Of a stretch of DNA of 45,137 bases, positions 1-7,896 are shown piece by piece. Source of the stretch: JAFDWI01 sp040255345 (GTDB lineage Bacteria; Actinomycetota; Acidimicrobiia; Acidimicrobiales; Iamiaceae). The translations under genes and the position numbers were made by a program. Below the pieces are notes generated by a model. That model worked only from the letters and a program-made list of their open reading frames with translations. It had not been told where the DNA came from and did not search any database. The stretch spans positions 1-45,137 of the forward strand of contig JBDZUV010000006.1 in NCBI GenBank assembly GCA_040255345.1, read 5' to 3'. Positions within the stretch are counted from its first letter, which is position 1. Every line of letters starts with the position of its first letter.

Positions 1-2
1 GA

Positions 3-17
3 CCGGGAACGTCCCGG
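3..17. other. Perfect 6-bp hairpin downstream of purB
   Basis: Arms CCGGGA (3-8) and TCCCGG (12-17) enclose a 3-base loop. The hairpin lies downstream of purB on the minus strand, so it could end purB transcription, but there is no U-tract. The function is an inference. Confidence 0.25.
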
Positions 18-26
18 AGTTCGCCA

Positions 27-107
27 CAGGGGGGCGGCGGGCCAGCGGGCTGGCCGCAGGGGCGGCGGGCCGGCTTCAGGGGCGGCGGGGCGGCTTCAGG
101 GGGCGGG
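27..107. repeat. GC-rich 20-bp tandem repeat after purB
   Basis: Two near-identical 20-bp units, CAGGGGCGGCGGGCCGGCTT at 57-76 and the same with one change at 77-96, are followed by a partial unit from 97. A longer diverged unit (27-56) precedes them. The array ends one or two bases from the purB stop codon, so it lies in the 3' flank or untranslated region of purB. No protein is evident. Confidence 0.7.
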
Positions 108-1535
108 TCAGAGGATCGTGGCGGGGGCGTAGCCGGCGGCGTCGGGATTCTTCGCGACCAACTCCTCGACCTGATCGATGAACGTCTCGACCTGTTCGGG
201 AGCGGTCCCCACGAAGCTCAGCGGCTCGTCCAGCACCGCGTCGAGCGCGCCGGCGTCCAGGCCCAGACGCTGATCAGCGGCCAAGCGACCCATCAGGTCG
301 TTGCGACCGACCCCCCGCTCACGCATCGCCAGCGCCACCTCGACGGCATGCTCCTTGATGACCTCGTGGGCGGTCTCGCGCCCCACACCGGCCCGCACCG
401 CCGCCATCAACACCTTCGTCGTCGCCAGGAACGGCAGATACCGGGCCAGCTCGGCCTCGATCACCTCGGGGTACGCCCCGAACTCGTCCAACACCGTCAA
501 CGTGGTCTCCAACAGGCCGTCCAACGCGAAGAACGCATCGGGCAGCGCCACCCGGCGCACCACCGAACACGACACGTCGCCCTCGTTCCACTGCTCACCC
601 GACAGCGCGGTGACCATCGCCAGGTGACCGCCCAGCACGGCACGGAACCCGTTGATCCGCTCACAGGACCGGGTGTTCATCTTGTGGGGCATCGCAGACG
701 AGCCGACCTGACCCGGCTTGAACCCTTCGGTCACCAGCTCATGACCCGCCATCAGACGGATCGTCAGCGCCAACGACGACGGCCCCGCCGCCACCTGCAC
801 CAGCGCCGCCACGACGTCCAGGTCGAGTGACCGTGGATAGACCTGACCGACGTTCGTCAGTAACGCGTCGAAGCCGAGATGGGTCATGACCCGGGCCTCC
901 AGGTCGTCGATCGCGTCGGTCGACCCCAACAGATCGGCCATGTCCTGGCGGGTGCCCATCGGCCCCTTGATCCCCCGCAGCGGATACCTGGCGAGCAGAT
1001 CATCGAGTCGACCGAGCGCCACCAGCAGTTCCTCACCGGCGTTCGCGAAGCGCTTGCCCAACGTGGTCGCCTGCGCCGGGACGTTGTGGGAGCGCCCCAC
1101 CATCACCGTGTGGGCGTACTCGGCCGCGCGCTCGGCCAACCGGGCCAGCACGGCGATGATCCGCTCCCGGACCAGCTCGAGCGACCGGCGCACCTGGAGC
1201 TGTTCGACGTTCTCGGTCACGTCCCGCGAGGTCATACCCTCATGGATGTACTCGTACCCGGCGAGGGCGCAGAACTCCTCGATCCGGGCCTTCACGTCGT
1301 GACGGGTGACCCGCTCCCGAGCGGCGATCGACTCGAGATCGACATCGTCGGTGACCGCCTCGTACGCGGCGATCGCCTCGGCCGGAATCTCGACGCCGAG
1401 ATCACGCTGGGCGCGCAACACCGCCAACCACAGCTGCCGTTCGAGGGTCACCTTGTGTTCGGGTGACCACAGCGTCGCCATCTCCTCGGAGGCGTAGCGA
1501 CTCGCGAGCACGTTCGGCAAGGCGGGCTTGGTCAC
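108..1535 (-). CDS. purB: Adenylosuccinate lyase
   Basis: A 475-residue enzyme of the fumarase/aspartase superfamily. It splits fumarate from SAICAR and from adenylosuccinate in purine synthesis, as a cytosolic homotetramer. The family signature GSSAMPHKMN lies at residues 278-287, the TSRDV motif near 102 and the catalytic-region GRSHNVPAQATT with His150. Length is normal. The frame can be extended upstream by 21 codons, but those residues are not family-like. GTG at 1535 gives the expected N-terminus, and a TACCGT box lies 7 bases before it, which suggests a leaderless message. purA and purD lie further along the same strand, but the intervening plus-strand gene means purB is transcribed separately. 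Confidence 0.97.
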   Translation of the reverse strand: MTKPALPNVLASRYASEEMATLWSPEHKVTLERQLWLAVLRAQRDLGVEIPAEAIAAYEAVTDDVDLESIAARERVTRHDVKARIEEFCALAGYEYIHEGMTSRDVTENVEQLQVRRSLELVRERIIAVLARLAERAAEYAHTVMVGRSHNVPAQATTLGKRFANAGEELLVALGRLDDLLARYPLRGIKGPMGTRQDMADLLGSTDAIDDLEARVMTHLGFDALLTNVGQVYPRSLDLDVVAALVQVAAGPSSLALTIRLMAGHELVTEGFKPGQVGSSAMPHKMNTRSCERINGFRAVLGGHLAMVTALSGEQWNEGDVSCSVVRRVALPDAFFALDGLLETTLTVLDEFGAYPEVIEAELARYLPFLATTKVLMAAVRAGVGRETAHEVIKEHAVEVALAMRERGVGRNDLMGRLAADQRLGLDAGALDAVLDEPLSFVGTAPEQVETFIDQVEELVAKNPDAAGYAPATIL

Positions 1536-1542
1536 TCGCCCA

Positions 1543-1548
1543 ACGGTA
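1543..1548 (-). promoter_or_regulatory. Putative -10 box of purB (leaderless)
   Basis: TACCGT on the minus strand ends 7 bases before the GTG start of purB. A transcription start 6-8 bases downstream of the box would fall on or next to the start codon. No clear -35 box is seen. Confidence 0.4.
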
Positions 1549-1703
1549 CCGCACCGGGGTCGGGCAAAAGCCGTTCTCGGCGCGTGACGGTCCAGCACAG
1601 CGGGGCATTCGCTGAGACTTTTGGCCCAATTTCATCAAGTGACGATCCGATGACGACGACGATGTGACCAGATGGATTCGTTGTGAGAGGTGAGGAGCAT
1701 TCC

Positions 1704-2267
1704 GTGTCGGATTCCTGCATCAAGCATTCTTTCGAAACTGCCGCAGGCGTCTGTCGACAATGCCGCAACGCCTATTGCTCGGAGTGTCTGGTCTTCGCCT
1801 TCGGCGAGGACAAACCTCCCTATTGCGTCACGTGCGCCCTGAACGTCGCCGGTGTGCGTCATCACGGTGCCAAGCCGAACCCCAGGCTGCGCAAGCGGGG
1901 GCTGTTCGGGCGCAAGGTGATCGTCGACGAAGAACCCCGCCCGCAGAAGAGCTTCGACGAGATCGAGATCGTGCTGCCCCAGGAACGACGGAGCGCACCG
2001 ATGATCAACCACTCGGCGCGCCGCGAGGTCGCGCCCGAGGTCCTGGCGATGGTCAGGTCGGCCGAGTCCGACTTCGAGTTCGAGTCTCCGGTCGATGCCG
2101 GGGTCGGTGGCGTCACCGTCACCGCCCTGCCCGAGGAATCCTCACTCGCCGAGTGGGCTGCGTCGCTGGATCCGTCCGACGGCTCCGATGCGGCATTCGA
2201 CGATGCCCTGCCGGAGTCGTCGAGCGTCGACGCGTGGCCGGAAGATTCGATCGGCCGCCTCTACTGA
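1704..2267 (+). CDS. B-box-type zinc-binding protein, function unknown
   Basis: A 187-residue protein. Its first 55 residues hold regularly spaced metal ligands (C5, H8, C17, C20, C25, C28, C41, C44, H53/H54), the pattern of a B-box-like zinc finger. A basic stretch (about residues 60-75) follows, and the rest is an acidic, Ser/Glu/Asp-rich and probably disordered tail ending in IGRLY. GTG at 1704 is chosen over an upstream in-frame GTG at 1683 because a strong Shine-Dalgarno, GAGGTGAGGAG (1687-1697), is spaced for 1704. No membrane segment or signal peptide is seen. It is divergent from purB and convergent with purD. Bacterial B-box proteins are poorly characterised; a protein-protein adaptor role is a guess. 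Confidence 0.8.
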   Translation: MSDSCIKHSFETAAGVCRQCRNAYCSECLVFAFGEDKPPYCVTCALNVAGVRHHGAKPNPRLRKRGLFGRKVIVDEEPRPQKSFDEIEIVLPQERRSAPMINHSARREVAPEVLAMVRSAESDFEFESPVDAGVGGVTVTALPEESSLAEWAASLDPSDGSDAAFDDALPESSSVDAWPEDSIGRLY

Positions 2268-2347
2268 GCGGCCGCCTCCACTGACCGACCGCGAGGACTG
2301 ACCAGCCGCGACGACTGGGCGGCCGCGGGGACTGACCGCCTGCCGTC
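2263..2347. repeat. Five-unit 17-bp tandem repeat over the B-box gene stop codon
   Basis: Five consecutive imperfect 17-bp units all begin with ACTG: 2263-2279, 2280-2296, 2297-2313, 2314-2330 and 2331-2347. Examples are ACTGACCGACCGCGAGG and ACTGACCAGCCGCGACG. The first unit contains the TGA stop of the zinc protein gene. The array fills most of the gap to the convergent purD end. The rest of 2348-2442 is GC-rich with no gene. Confidence 0.75.
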
Positions 2348-2442
2348 CGGTCCGGCGGGCGGCGTCCTCCGCGGAGATCCGAGCGACCGCCGGGACGACC
2401 GGGCGGCGGGACCGCCGGGCCGCCCCGCCACGACGGACCGTT

Positions 2443-3690
2443 TCAGGGTTCGACGGCGATGTCGTGGCGGAAGTGCATGCCCGGCCACGAGATCTCGTCG
2501 AGCGCGCCATAGGCGCGGGCGCGGGCGGTCGAGACATCGTCGCCGAAGCCGCACACGTTCAGCACGCGCCCTCCACCGGTCACGAGGTCGCCGTTCGCCC
2601 CGGTCGCCACCCCGGCCCCGAAGACCGCGGCCCCGGGCATGGCGATGGCGTTGTCCCACCCGCGGATGACGTCGCCGGTCCGGGGCGTCGCCGGGTAGTT
2701 CTCGGCGGCAGCGACCACGGTGACCGCGGCCCCGTCGTCGAACCTCGGCTCGGATCCCAGCTCACCGGCGGCGGCATCGGCGAGCAGCTCGGTGAGACTG
2801 GACGTGAGCCGGGGGACGACCACCTGGGTCTCGGGATCGCCGAAGCGCACGTTGTACTCGATGATCCTGGGACCCGACGAGGTGAGCATCAGCCCGGCAT
2901 AGAGCACCCCCCGGTAGTCGATCCCCCGGAGCCGCAACGCGGAGACCGTCGGGATGATGATCGTGGCCATGATCTGATCGACCAGCTCGGGCGTCGCCGC
3001 CGGCACCGGTGAATAGGCACCCATGCCCCCGGTGTTCGCTCCGGCGCCGCCGTCACCGACCCGCTTGAAGTCCCGGGCGGGGGCGAGTGCCACGGCACGG
3101 GTGCCATCGCAGACCGCGAGGATCGACAGCTCGGTGCCGACCATGCCCTCCTCGATCACGACCCGGCGTCCTGCGTCGCCGAACGACTCGCCCGCAAGCT
3201 TGGCCCGCAGGTCGGCTTCAGCGAGCTCGAGGTCGTCGGTCACGAGCACGCCCTTGCCCGCGGCGAGGCCGTCGCACTTGACCACATAGGGGGGTTCCTG
3301 GGCGCGCAGATAGTCCACCGCCGGGTCGACCGAATCGAACGACTCGTGCCGCGCGGTGGGTACTCCCGCGTCGACCAGCAGCTTCTTCATGTAGGCCTTG
3401 GAGCCTTCGAGCTGCGCGCCTTCGGCGCCCGGTCCGAACACGAGCCGACCCGCGGCGCGCAGCCGATCGGCCAGCCCTGCGACCAGCGGCGCCTCGGGAC
3501 CGATCACATACAGGTCGGCGTCGATCTGTTCCACCGGCGCGTCGGTGACCGTGATCGCCCCGGACCCGTCCAGCCCGGTCGCACGGCTCATCGCCGCGTT
3601 GCCCGGCGTGACGATCACCTCCGCGTCGCGGGCCAGGACCGACGCGAGAGCGTGTTCCCGGCCCCCGGACCCGACCACGCAGACTCTCAT
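2443..3690 (-). CDS. purD: Phosphoribosylamine--glycine ligase (GAR synthetase)
   Basis: A 415-residue ATP-grasp enzyme that joins phosphoribosylamine and glycine at the second step of purine synthesis. The N-terminus MRVCVVGSGGREHALA is the typical PurD start. The ATP-grasp core shows KCDGLAAGKGVLV (about 138-150) and the metal/ATP motif RFGDPETQVVVPRL (about 280). The C-terminal domain is complete. The length is near the usual 420-430. It lies 52 bases after purA on the same strand and is probably cotranscribed with it. There is no good Shine-Dalgarno before ATG 3690. A five-codon ORF with its own Shine-Dalgarno sits just upstream and might couple translation. Confidence 0.97.
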   Translation of the reverse strand: MRVCVVGSGGREHALASVLARDAEVIVTPGNAAMSRATGLDGSGAITVTDAPVEQIDADLYVIGPEAPLVAGLADRLRAAGRLVFGPGAEGAQLEGSKAYMKKLLVDAGVPTARHESFDSVDPAVDYLRAQEPPYVVKCDGLAAGKGVLVTDDLELAEADLRAKLAGESFGDAGRRVVIEEGMVGTELSILAVCDGTRAVALAPARDFKRVGDGGAGANTGGMGAYSPVPAATPELVDQIMATIIIPTVSALRLRGIDYRGVLYAGLMLTSSGPRIIEYNVRFGDPETQVVVPRLTSSLTELLADAAAGELGSEPRFDDGAAVTVVAAAENYPATPRTGDVIRGWDNAIAMPGAAVFGAGVATGANGDLVTGGGRVLNVCGFGDDVSTARARAYGALDEISWPGMHFRHDIAVEP

Positions 3691-3700
3691 GAGAGGACGC

Positions 3701-3718
3701 TCACGGATTGGCGCTCAT
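3701..3718 (-). CDS. Possible five-codon ORF between purA and purD
   Basis: Minus strand ATG (3716-3718) reads MSANP and then TGA at 3701-3703. It is preceded by AGGAAGATCGCACC, a reasonable Shine-Dalgarno, whereas purD itself has none. It may be a minigene that delivers ribosomes to purD 10 bases further on, or chance. No family can be assigned. Confidence 0.2.
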   Translation of the reverse strand: MSANP

Positions 3719-3742
3719 GGTGCGATCTTCCTGGCACGTTCC

Positions 3743-5083
3743 TCACGCGTTCGCGAGGCGGTGGACGAACTGGTCACGACCCGGTCCGGTGCCCACCAGC
3801 GACACCGGAACTCCGATCTGGTCTTCGATGAAGCCAAGATAATCGGCCGCGGCCGCGGGAAGATCGTGCACTTCGGTCACGCTCGACAGGTCGGACTTCC
3901 AGCCCGGCAGTGTCTCGTACACGGGCCTGGCACGGTGCAGCACCGACTGGTGGTACGGCAGGTGGGTGACCCGCTCGCCGTCGATCTCATAGGCCACACA
4001 CACCTTGATCTCGTCGAACGCGTCGAACAGGTCGAGCTTGGTGATCGCGACCTCCGACAGCGAGTTGATCCGTACCGCCTGGCGCAGCATCACCGCGTCG
4101 AACCAGCCGGGGCGGCGACGACGACCGCTGTTGGTGCCGTATTCGTGGCCGGTCTCCACGATGTAGTCGCCGATCGCCAGGTCGGTGGGGTCCGCGCCCT
4201 CTGCACCGATCCCGCCGATGGCCTCCGCGCTGATGGGCAACTCGGTCGGGAACGGTCCGGTCCCGACGCGGGTCACATAGGCCTTGGCGATCCCGATGAC
4301 CCGATCGATGTAGCGCGGCCCCACCCCGGCACCGGTGCAGGCACCGCCGGCGACCGGGTTCGACGAGGTCACGAAGGGATACGTGCCGTGGTCGAGGTCG
4401 AGGAAGGTGGCCTGCGCTCCTTCGAACAGCACGTGCTGGCCGGCTTCGAGCGCCTCGTGCACCAACGTCACCGTGTCCGCGATGTGCGGCGCCAGTCGGG
4501 GCGCGCACGCACCGAGGTACTCCTCGGCGATCTCGTCCGCGTCGAGGGGGAGCTGGTTGAACACCTTGGCGAGGACGGCGTTCTTCTCCTTGAGCGCCAC
4601 GTCGAGCTTCGCCCGGAAGATCTTGGGGTCCAGCAGATCCTGGACGCGTAGACCCACCCGGGCGGCCTTGTCGGCGTATGCCGGGCCGATGCCGCGCTTG
4701 GTGGTTCCCAGCTTGGACTTGCCCAGGCGACGCTCGGTGAGCCGGTCGAGTTCCTGGTGGTAGGGCAGGATCAGGTGCGCGTTCCCCGACACGGCGAGCC
4801 GGTCACAGCTCACCCCGCGGGCTTCCAGTGCGTCCATCTCGGCGATCAGGACGCGGGGGTCGATCACGACGCCGTTGCCGAGCACGGGCGTGATGTGGCC
4901 ATAGAGGACACCGCTGGGCACCAGTTGGAGCGCGAACGTCTCGCCGTCGACGACGAGGGTGTGTCCGGCGTTGTGGCCGCCCTGATAGCGGACGACCAAC
5001 TGCATCTCCTTGGCGACGAGGTCGGTGATCTTGCCTTTGCCTTCGTCGCCCCACTGGGTGCCCACGACAACAGTCGCCGGCAC
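3743..5083 (-). CDS. purA: Adenylosuccinate synthetase
   Basis: A 446-residue GTP-dependent ligase converting IMP and aspartate to adenylosuccinate, the step before PurB in AMP formation. Visible motifs are QWGDEGKGK (residues 10-18, GTP-binding loop with the catalytic Asp), GGHNAGHT (35-42) and GIGPAYADKAARVGLR (about 130-145). GTG at 5083 follows a strong AAGGAG and gives the standard start MPATVVVGTQWGDEG. It is the first gene of a likely purA-purD unit, separated from upstream clpB by about 160 bases that include a hairpin. The protein is slightly longer than the usual 430 residues, with no obvious insertion. Confidence 0.98.
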   Translation of the reverse strand: MPATVVVGTQWGDEGKGKITDLVAKEMQLVVRYQGGHNAGHTLVVDGETFALQLVPSGVLYGHITPVLGNGVVIDPRVLIAEMDALEARGVSCDRLAVSGNAHLILPYHQELDRLTERRLGKSKLGTTKRGIGPAYADKAARVGLRVQDLLDPKIFRAKLDVALKEKNAVLAKVFNQLPLDADEIAEEYLGACAPRLAPHIADTVTLVHEALEAGQHVLFEGAQATFLDLDHGTYPFVTSSNPVAGGACTGAGVGPRYIDRVIGIAKAYVTRVGTGPFPTELPISAEAIGGIGAEGADPTDLAIGDYIVETGHEYGTNSGRRRRPGWFDAVMLRQAVRINSLSEVAITKLDLFDAFDEIKVCVAYEIDGERVTHLPYHQSVLHRARPVYETLPGWKSDLSSVTEVHDLPAAAADYLGFIEDQIGVPVSLVGTGPGRDQFVHRLANA

Positions 5084-5226
5084 GTCACACTCCTTCGATC
5101 AGCCGATATGCAAACAGGACGATGTTAGTGGGCCGCCTGCCCGCGGGCACCAGCCGTTTCGCGGTCGGAGTGGCGAATGCCACGCCGACATCACCCCTGG
5201 AACCCCGAGGGCGGGAAGGTGCCGTG

Positions 5227-5241
5227 CCCCGGAGCCCGGGG
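5227..5241 (-). terminator. Candidate terminator hairpin of clpB
   Basis: Perfect 6-bp arms CCCCGG/CCGGGG around AGC start 3 bases after the clpB stop codon. A U-tract is absent, as is common in high-GC actinobacteria. The rest of 5084-5244 holds the purA leader and no other gene. Confidence 0.4.
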
Positions 5242-5244
5242 GAA

Positions 5245-7803
5245 TCAGGCGGCCTCGGCCGGGGCAGTGCCTGGGACGATCGTGATCTCGTCGGTGGCGG
5301 CGTCGACGTCGACGGTCACCGCCGAGCCGTCGCCCAGGGGCGAGCCGTCCGCGAACTGGCCTTCCAGTAGCGCCATGGCGAGCCGGTCGCCGATCTCGCG
5401 CTGGATCACCCGCTTGAGTGGGCGTGCGCCGAAGGCAGGGTCGAAGCCCTCCCGGGCCAGCCAGGCGTGCGCGGCCGGGGTCACCTCCAGGGTGATCCGA
5501 CGCTCGGCCAAGCGGTCGCGCAGGCCGATCAGTTGCACGTCGACGATGCGGGTCAGGTCATCCTCGGTGAGCTCACGGAAGCGGATGATGTCGTCGACCC
5601 GGTTGATGAACTCGGGCTTGAAGAAGTCCCGCGGATCACCGGGCAGGTTCGAGGTCATGATCAACACGACGTTCGTGAAGTTGACCGTGCGGCCCTGACC
5701 GTCGGTGAGCCGACCGTCGTCCAGCAACTGCAGCAGCACGTTGAACACGTCGGGGTGGGCCTTCTCCATCTCATCCAACAGCACCACCGCGTACGGACGA
5801 CGCCGCACCGCTTCGGTGAGCTGACCGCCCTGGTCGTAGCCCACGTAGCCCGGGGGCGCCCCGATCAGACGCGACACCGAGTGCTTCTCCATGTACTCGG
5901 ACATGTCGATGCGGACCATGGCGTGTTCGTCGTCAAAGAGGAAGTCCGCCAACGACCGGGCCAACTCGGTCTTGCCGACACCGGTCGGGCCGAGGAACAG
6001 GAACGACCCGATCGGCCGATTCGGGTCCGACAGACCTGCCCGTGACCGGCGGATCGCGTTCGCCACGGCGTGCACGGCTTCGTCCTGGCCGATGACCCGC
6101 TCGTGCAACGTGTCCTCCAGGCGCACCAACTTGGCGACCTCGCCCTCCATCAGGCGCGACACGGGGATGCCCGTCCACTTGGCGACGATCTCGGCGACGT
6201 CTTCCTCGTCGACCTCTTCCTTCAACATCTGCGTGTCGACCTGCAGCTCACCCAGCCGCTCGGTCGCCGCGGCGACCTGGGCTTCGAGCTCGGGGATCCT
6301 GCCGTAGCGGATCTCCGCGGCCCGCTCCAGGTCGGGTTCGCGTTCGACCTCGGAGCGCAGGCCCTCCAGCTCTCCCTTGAGGTCACGGATCGTGGTGATC
6401 GCCTCGGTCTCGTTCTGCCAGTGGGCACGCATGGCCGTGGCCTGTTCGGCGAGTTCGGCCAGTTCGGCATCCAGTGCCTCGAGGCGGGCCTTCGACGCGT
6501 CGTCGTCCTCCTTGGCCAGCGCGACGCGTTCGATCTCGAGCTGGCGGATGCGCCGCTCGACCACGTCGATCTCGGTGGGCACCGAGTCGATCTCGATCCG
6601 CAACTTCGACGCGGCCTCGTCGATCAGGTCGATGGCCTTGTCGGGCAGGAACCGCCCCGTCAGGTAGCGGTCGGACAGCACCGCGGCCGCCACCAGCGCG
6701 GCGTCCTGGATCCGCACCCCGTGGTGGACTTCATAGCGTTCGGCCAGGCCGCGCAGGATCGCGATCGTGTCCTCGACGGAGGGCTGGTCGACGTACACCT
6801 GCTGGAAGCGACGCTCCAGGGCGGCGTCGGCCTCGATCGAGGAACGGAACTCGTCGAGCGTGGTCGCCCCGATCAGACGCAACTCGCCGCGGGCGAGCAT
6901 CGGCTTGATCATGTTGCCGGCGTCCATCGACCCTTCGGCGGCACCTGCGCCCACGATCGTGTGCAGCTCGTCGATGAAGGTGATGATCTCGCCCTCGGCG
7001 TCGGTGATCTCCTTCAGCACCGCCTTGAGTCGCTCCTCGAACTCGCCCCGGTACTTCGCACCGGCCACGAGCGATCCGAGGTCGAGCGCGATGAGGCGCT
7101 TGTTCTCGAGACTCTTCGGGACGTCACCCTCGACGATCCGCCGGGCGAGGCCCTCGACGATGGCGGTCTTGCCCACACCCGGTTCACCGATCAGGACCGG
7201 GTTGTTCTTGGTGCGGCGGCTGAGCACCTGGATCGTGCGGCGGATCTCCTCGTCTCGCCCGATCACCGGGTCGAGCTTGCCTTCACGGGCGGCCTGGGTC
7301 AGATCGACGCCGTACTTCTCCAGCGACTGGTAGGCCTCTTCGGGATTCTGGGAGGTGACGCGGTGGCTGCCGCGCACCTGAGTGAGCGCGGCGAGCAGTT
7401 CCTCGCGGCCCACGCCGAGACGGTCGGTGATGGCGCCGGATGCTGCGAGTTCGGCGAAGGCGAGCAACAGGTGCTCGGTCGAGACGTATTCGTCTCCCAA
7501 CTCGGTCCGGCTCCGGTCGGCCGCTTCGAGCAGCGTCGACAGATCGCGGGACAATCGGGCCTCGGCACCACCGTGGGCGCGTGGCAGCTTCGCCACGGCC
7601 TCGTCGACGGCGTTGCGCACCGACAGGGTCGCCACACCGGCACCTTCGAGCACCGGAATGACCACACCCTCCGGCTGGCGCAACAGGGCGCCGAGCAGAT
7701 GGTCGGGAGTGACCTCGGGGTTCGCCGCGCTCCGCGCCGCCTCGGTCGCGGCGGCGAATGCTTCCTGAGTCTTCAGAGTCCAACGGTTCGGATCGATCGC
7801 CAT
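5245..7803 (-). CDS. clpB: ATP-dependent disaggregase ClpB
   Basis: An 852-residue Hsp100 chaperone. The hexamer threads aggregated proteins through its pore together with DnaK/DnaJ/GrpE. Order: N-domain with two Clp-N repeats (about 1-145); first AAA+ module with Walker A GEPGVGKT (206-213), Walker B FIDELHT (276-282) and arginine finger in ERRFQQ (about 330); coiled-coil middle domain (about 400-530), the ClpB hallmark; second AAA+ module with GPTGVGKT (605-612), LLDEMEKAH (675-683) and FKPEFINR (728-735). The loop before the last motif is short (TSNLPGDPRDF). The start ATG lies 6 bases after a TAGCGT box, so the mRNA is probably leaderless. In relatives clpB belongs to the HspR regulon; hspR is 3 kb away. 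Confidence 0.98.
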   Translation of the reverse strand: MAIDPNRWTLKTQEAFAAATEAARSAANPEVTPDHLLGALLRQPEGVVIPVLEGAGVATLSVRNAVDEAVAKLPRAHGGAEARLSRDLSTLLEAADRSRTELGDEYVSTEHLLLAFAELAASGAITDRLGVGREELLAALTQVRGSHRVTSQNPEEAYQSLEKYGVDLTQAAREGKLDPVIGRDEEIRRTIQVLSRRTKNNPVLIGEPGVGKTAIVEGLARRIVEGDVPKSLENKRLIALDLGSLVAGAKYRGEFEERLKAVLKEITDAEGEIITFIDELHTIVGAGAAEGSMDAGNMIKPMLARGELRLIGATTLDEFRSSIEADAALERRFQQVYVDQPSVEDTIAILRGLAERYEVHHGVRIQDAALVAAAVLSDRYLTGRFLPDKAIDLIDEAASKLRIEIDSVPTEIDVVERRIRQLEIERVALAKEDDDASKARLEALDAELAELAEQATAMRAHWQNETEAITTIRDLKGELEGLRSEVEREPDLERAAEIRYGRIPELEAQVAAATERLGELQVDTQMLKEEVDEEDVAEIVAKWTGIPVSRLMEGEVAKLVRLEDTLHERVIGQDEAVHAVANAIRRSRAGLSDPNRPIGSFLFLGPTGVGKTELARSLADFLFDDEHAMVRIDMSEYMEKHSVSRLIGAPPGYVGYDQGGQLTEAVRRRPYAVVLLDEMEKAHPDVFNVLLQLLDDGRLTDGQGRTVNFTNVVLIMTSNLPGDPRDFFKPEFINRVDDIIRFRELTEDDLTRIVDVQLIGLRDRLAERRITLEVTPAAHAWLAREGFDPAFGARPLKRVIQREIGDRLAMALLEGQFADGSPLGDGSAVTVDVDAATDEITIVPGTAPAEAA

Positions 7804-7809
7804 GATTCG

Positions 7810-7838
7810 ACGCTAGCGTCGCGCCGTAAAGTTGACAA
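7810..7838 (-). promoter_or_regulatory. clpB promoter, TTGTCA-N17-TAGCGT
   Basis: On the minus strand, -35 TTGTCA (7838-7833), a 17-base spacer and -10 TAGCGT (7815-7810). Only CGAATC separates the -10 from the ATG, placing +1 at or near the A of the start codon. The 8-mer GTTGTCAA also occurs at the dnaK -35. No full HspR HAIR operator (CTTGAGT-N7-ACTCAAG) is seen. Confidence 0.55.
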
Positions 7839-7862
7839 CGCCACTATCAGGTTTTGTGGTGC

Positions 7863-7895
7863 ACCGGGCCATGCCCAGGTGCTGACCTGCCCGGT
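7863..7895 (-). terminator. Candidate nested stem-loop after the membrane protein gene
   Basis: Outer arms ACCGGGC (7863-7869) and GCCCGGT (7889-7895) enclose an inner CAGGT/ACCTG hairpin (7876-7889). It lies directly after the stop of the minus-strand membrane protein gene and upstream of the clpB promoter. No U-tract. Confidence 0.35.
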
Positions 7896-7896
7896 C

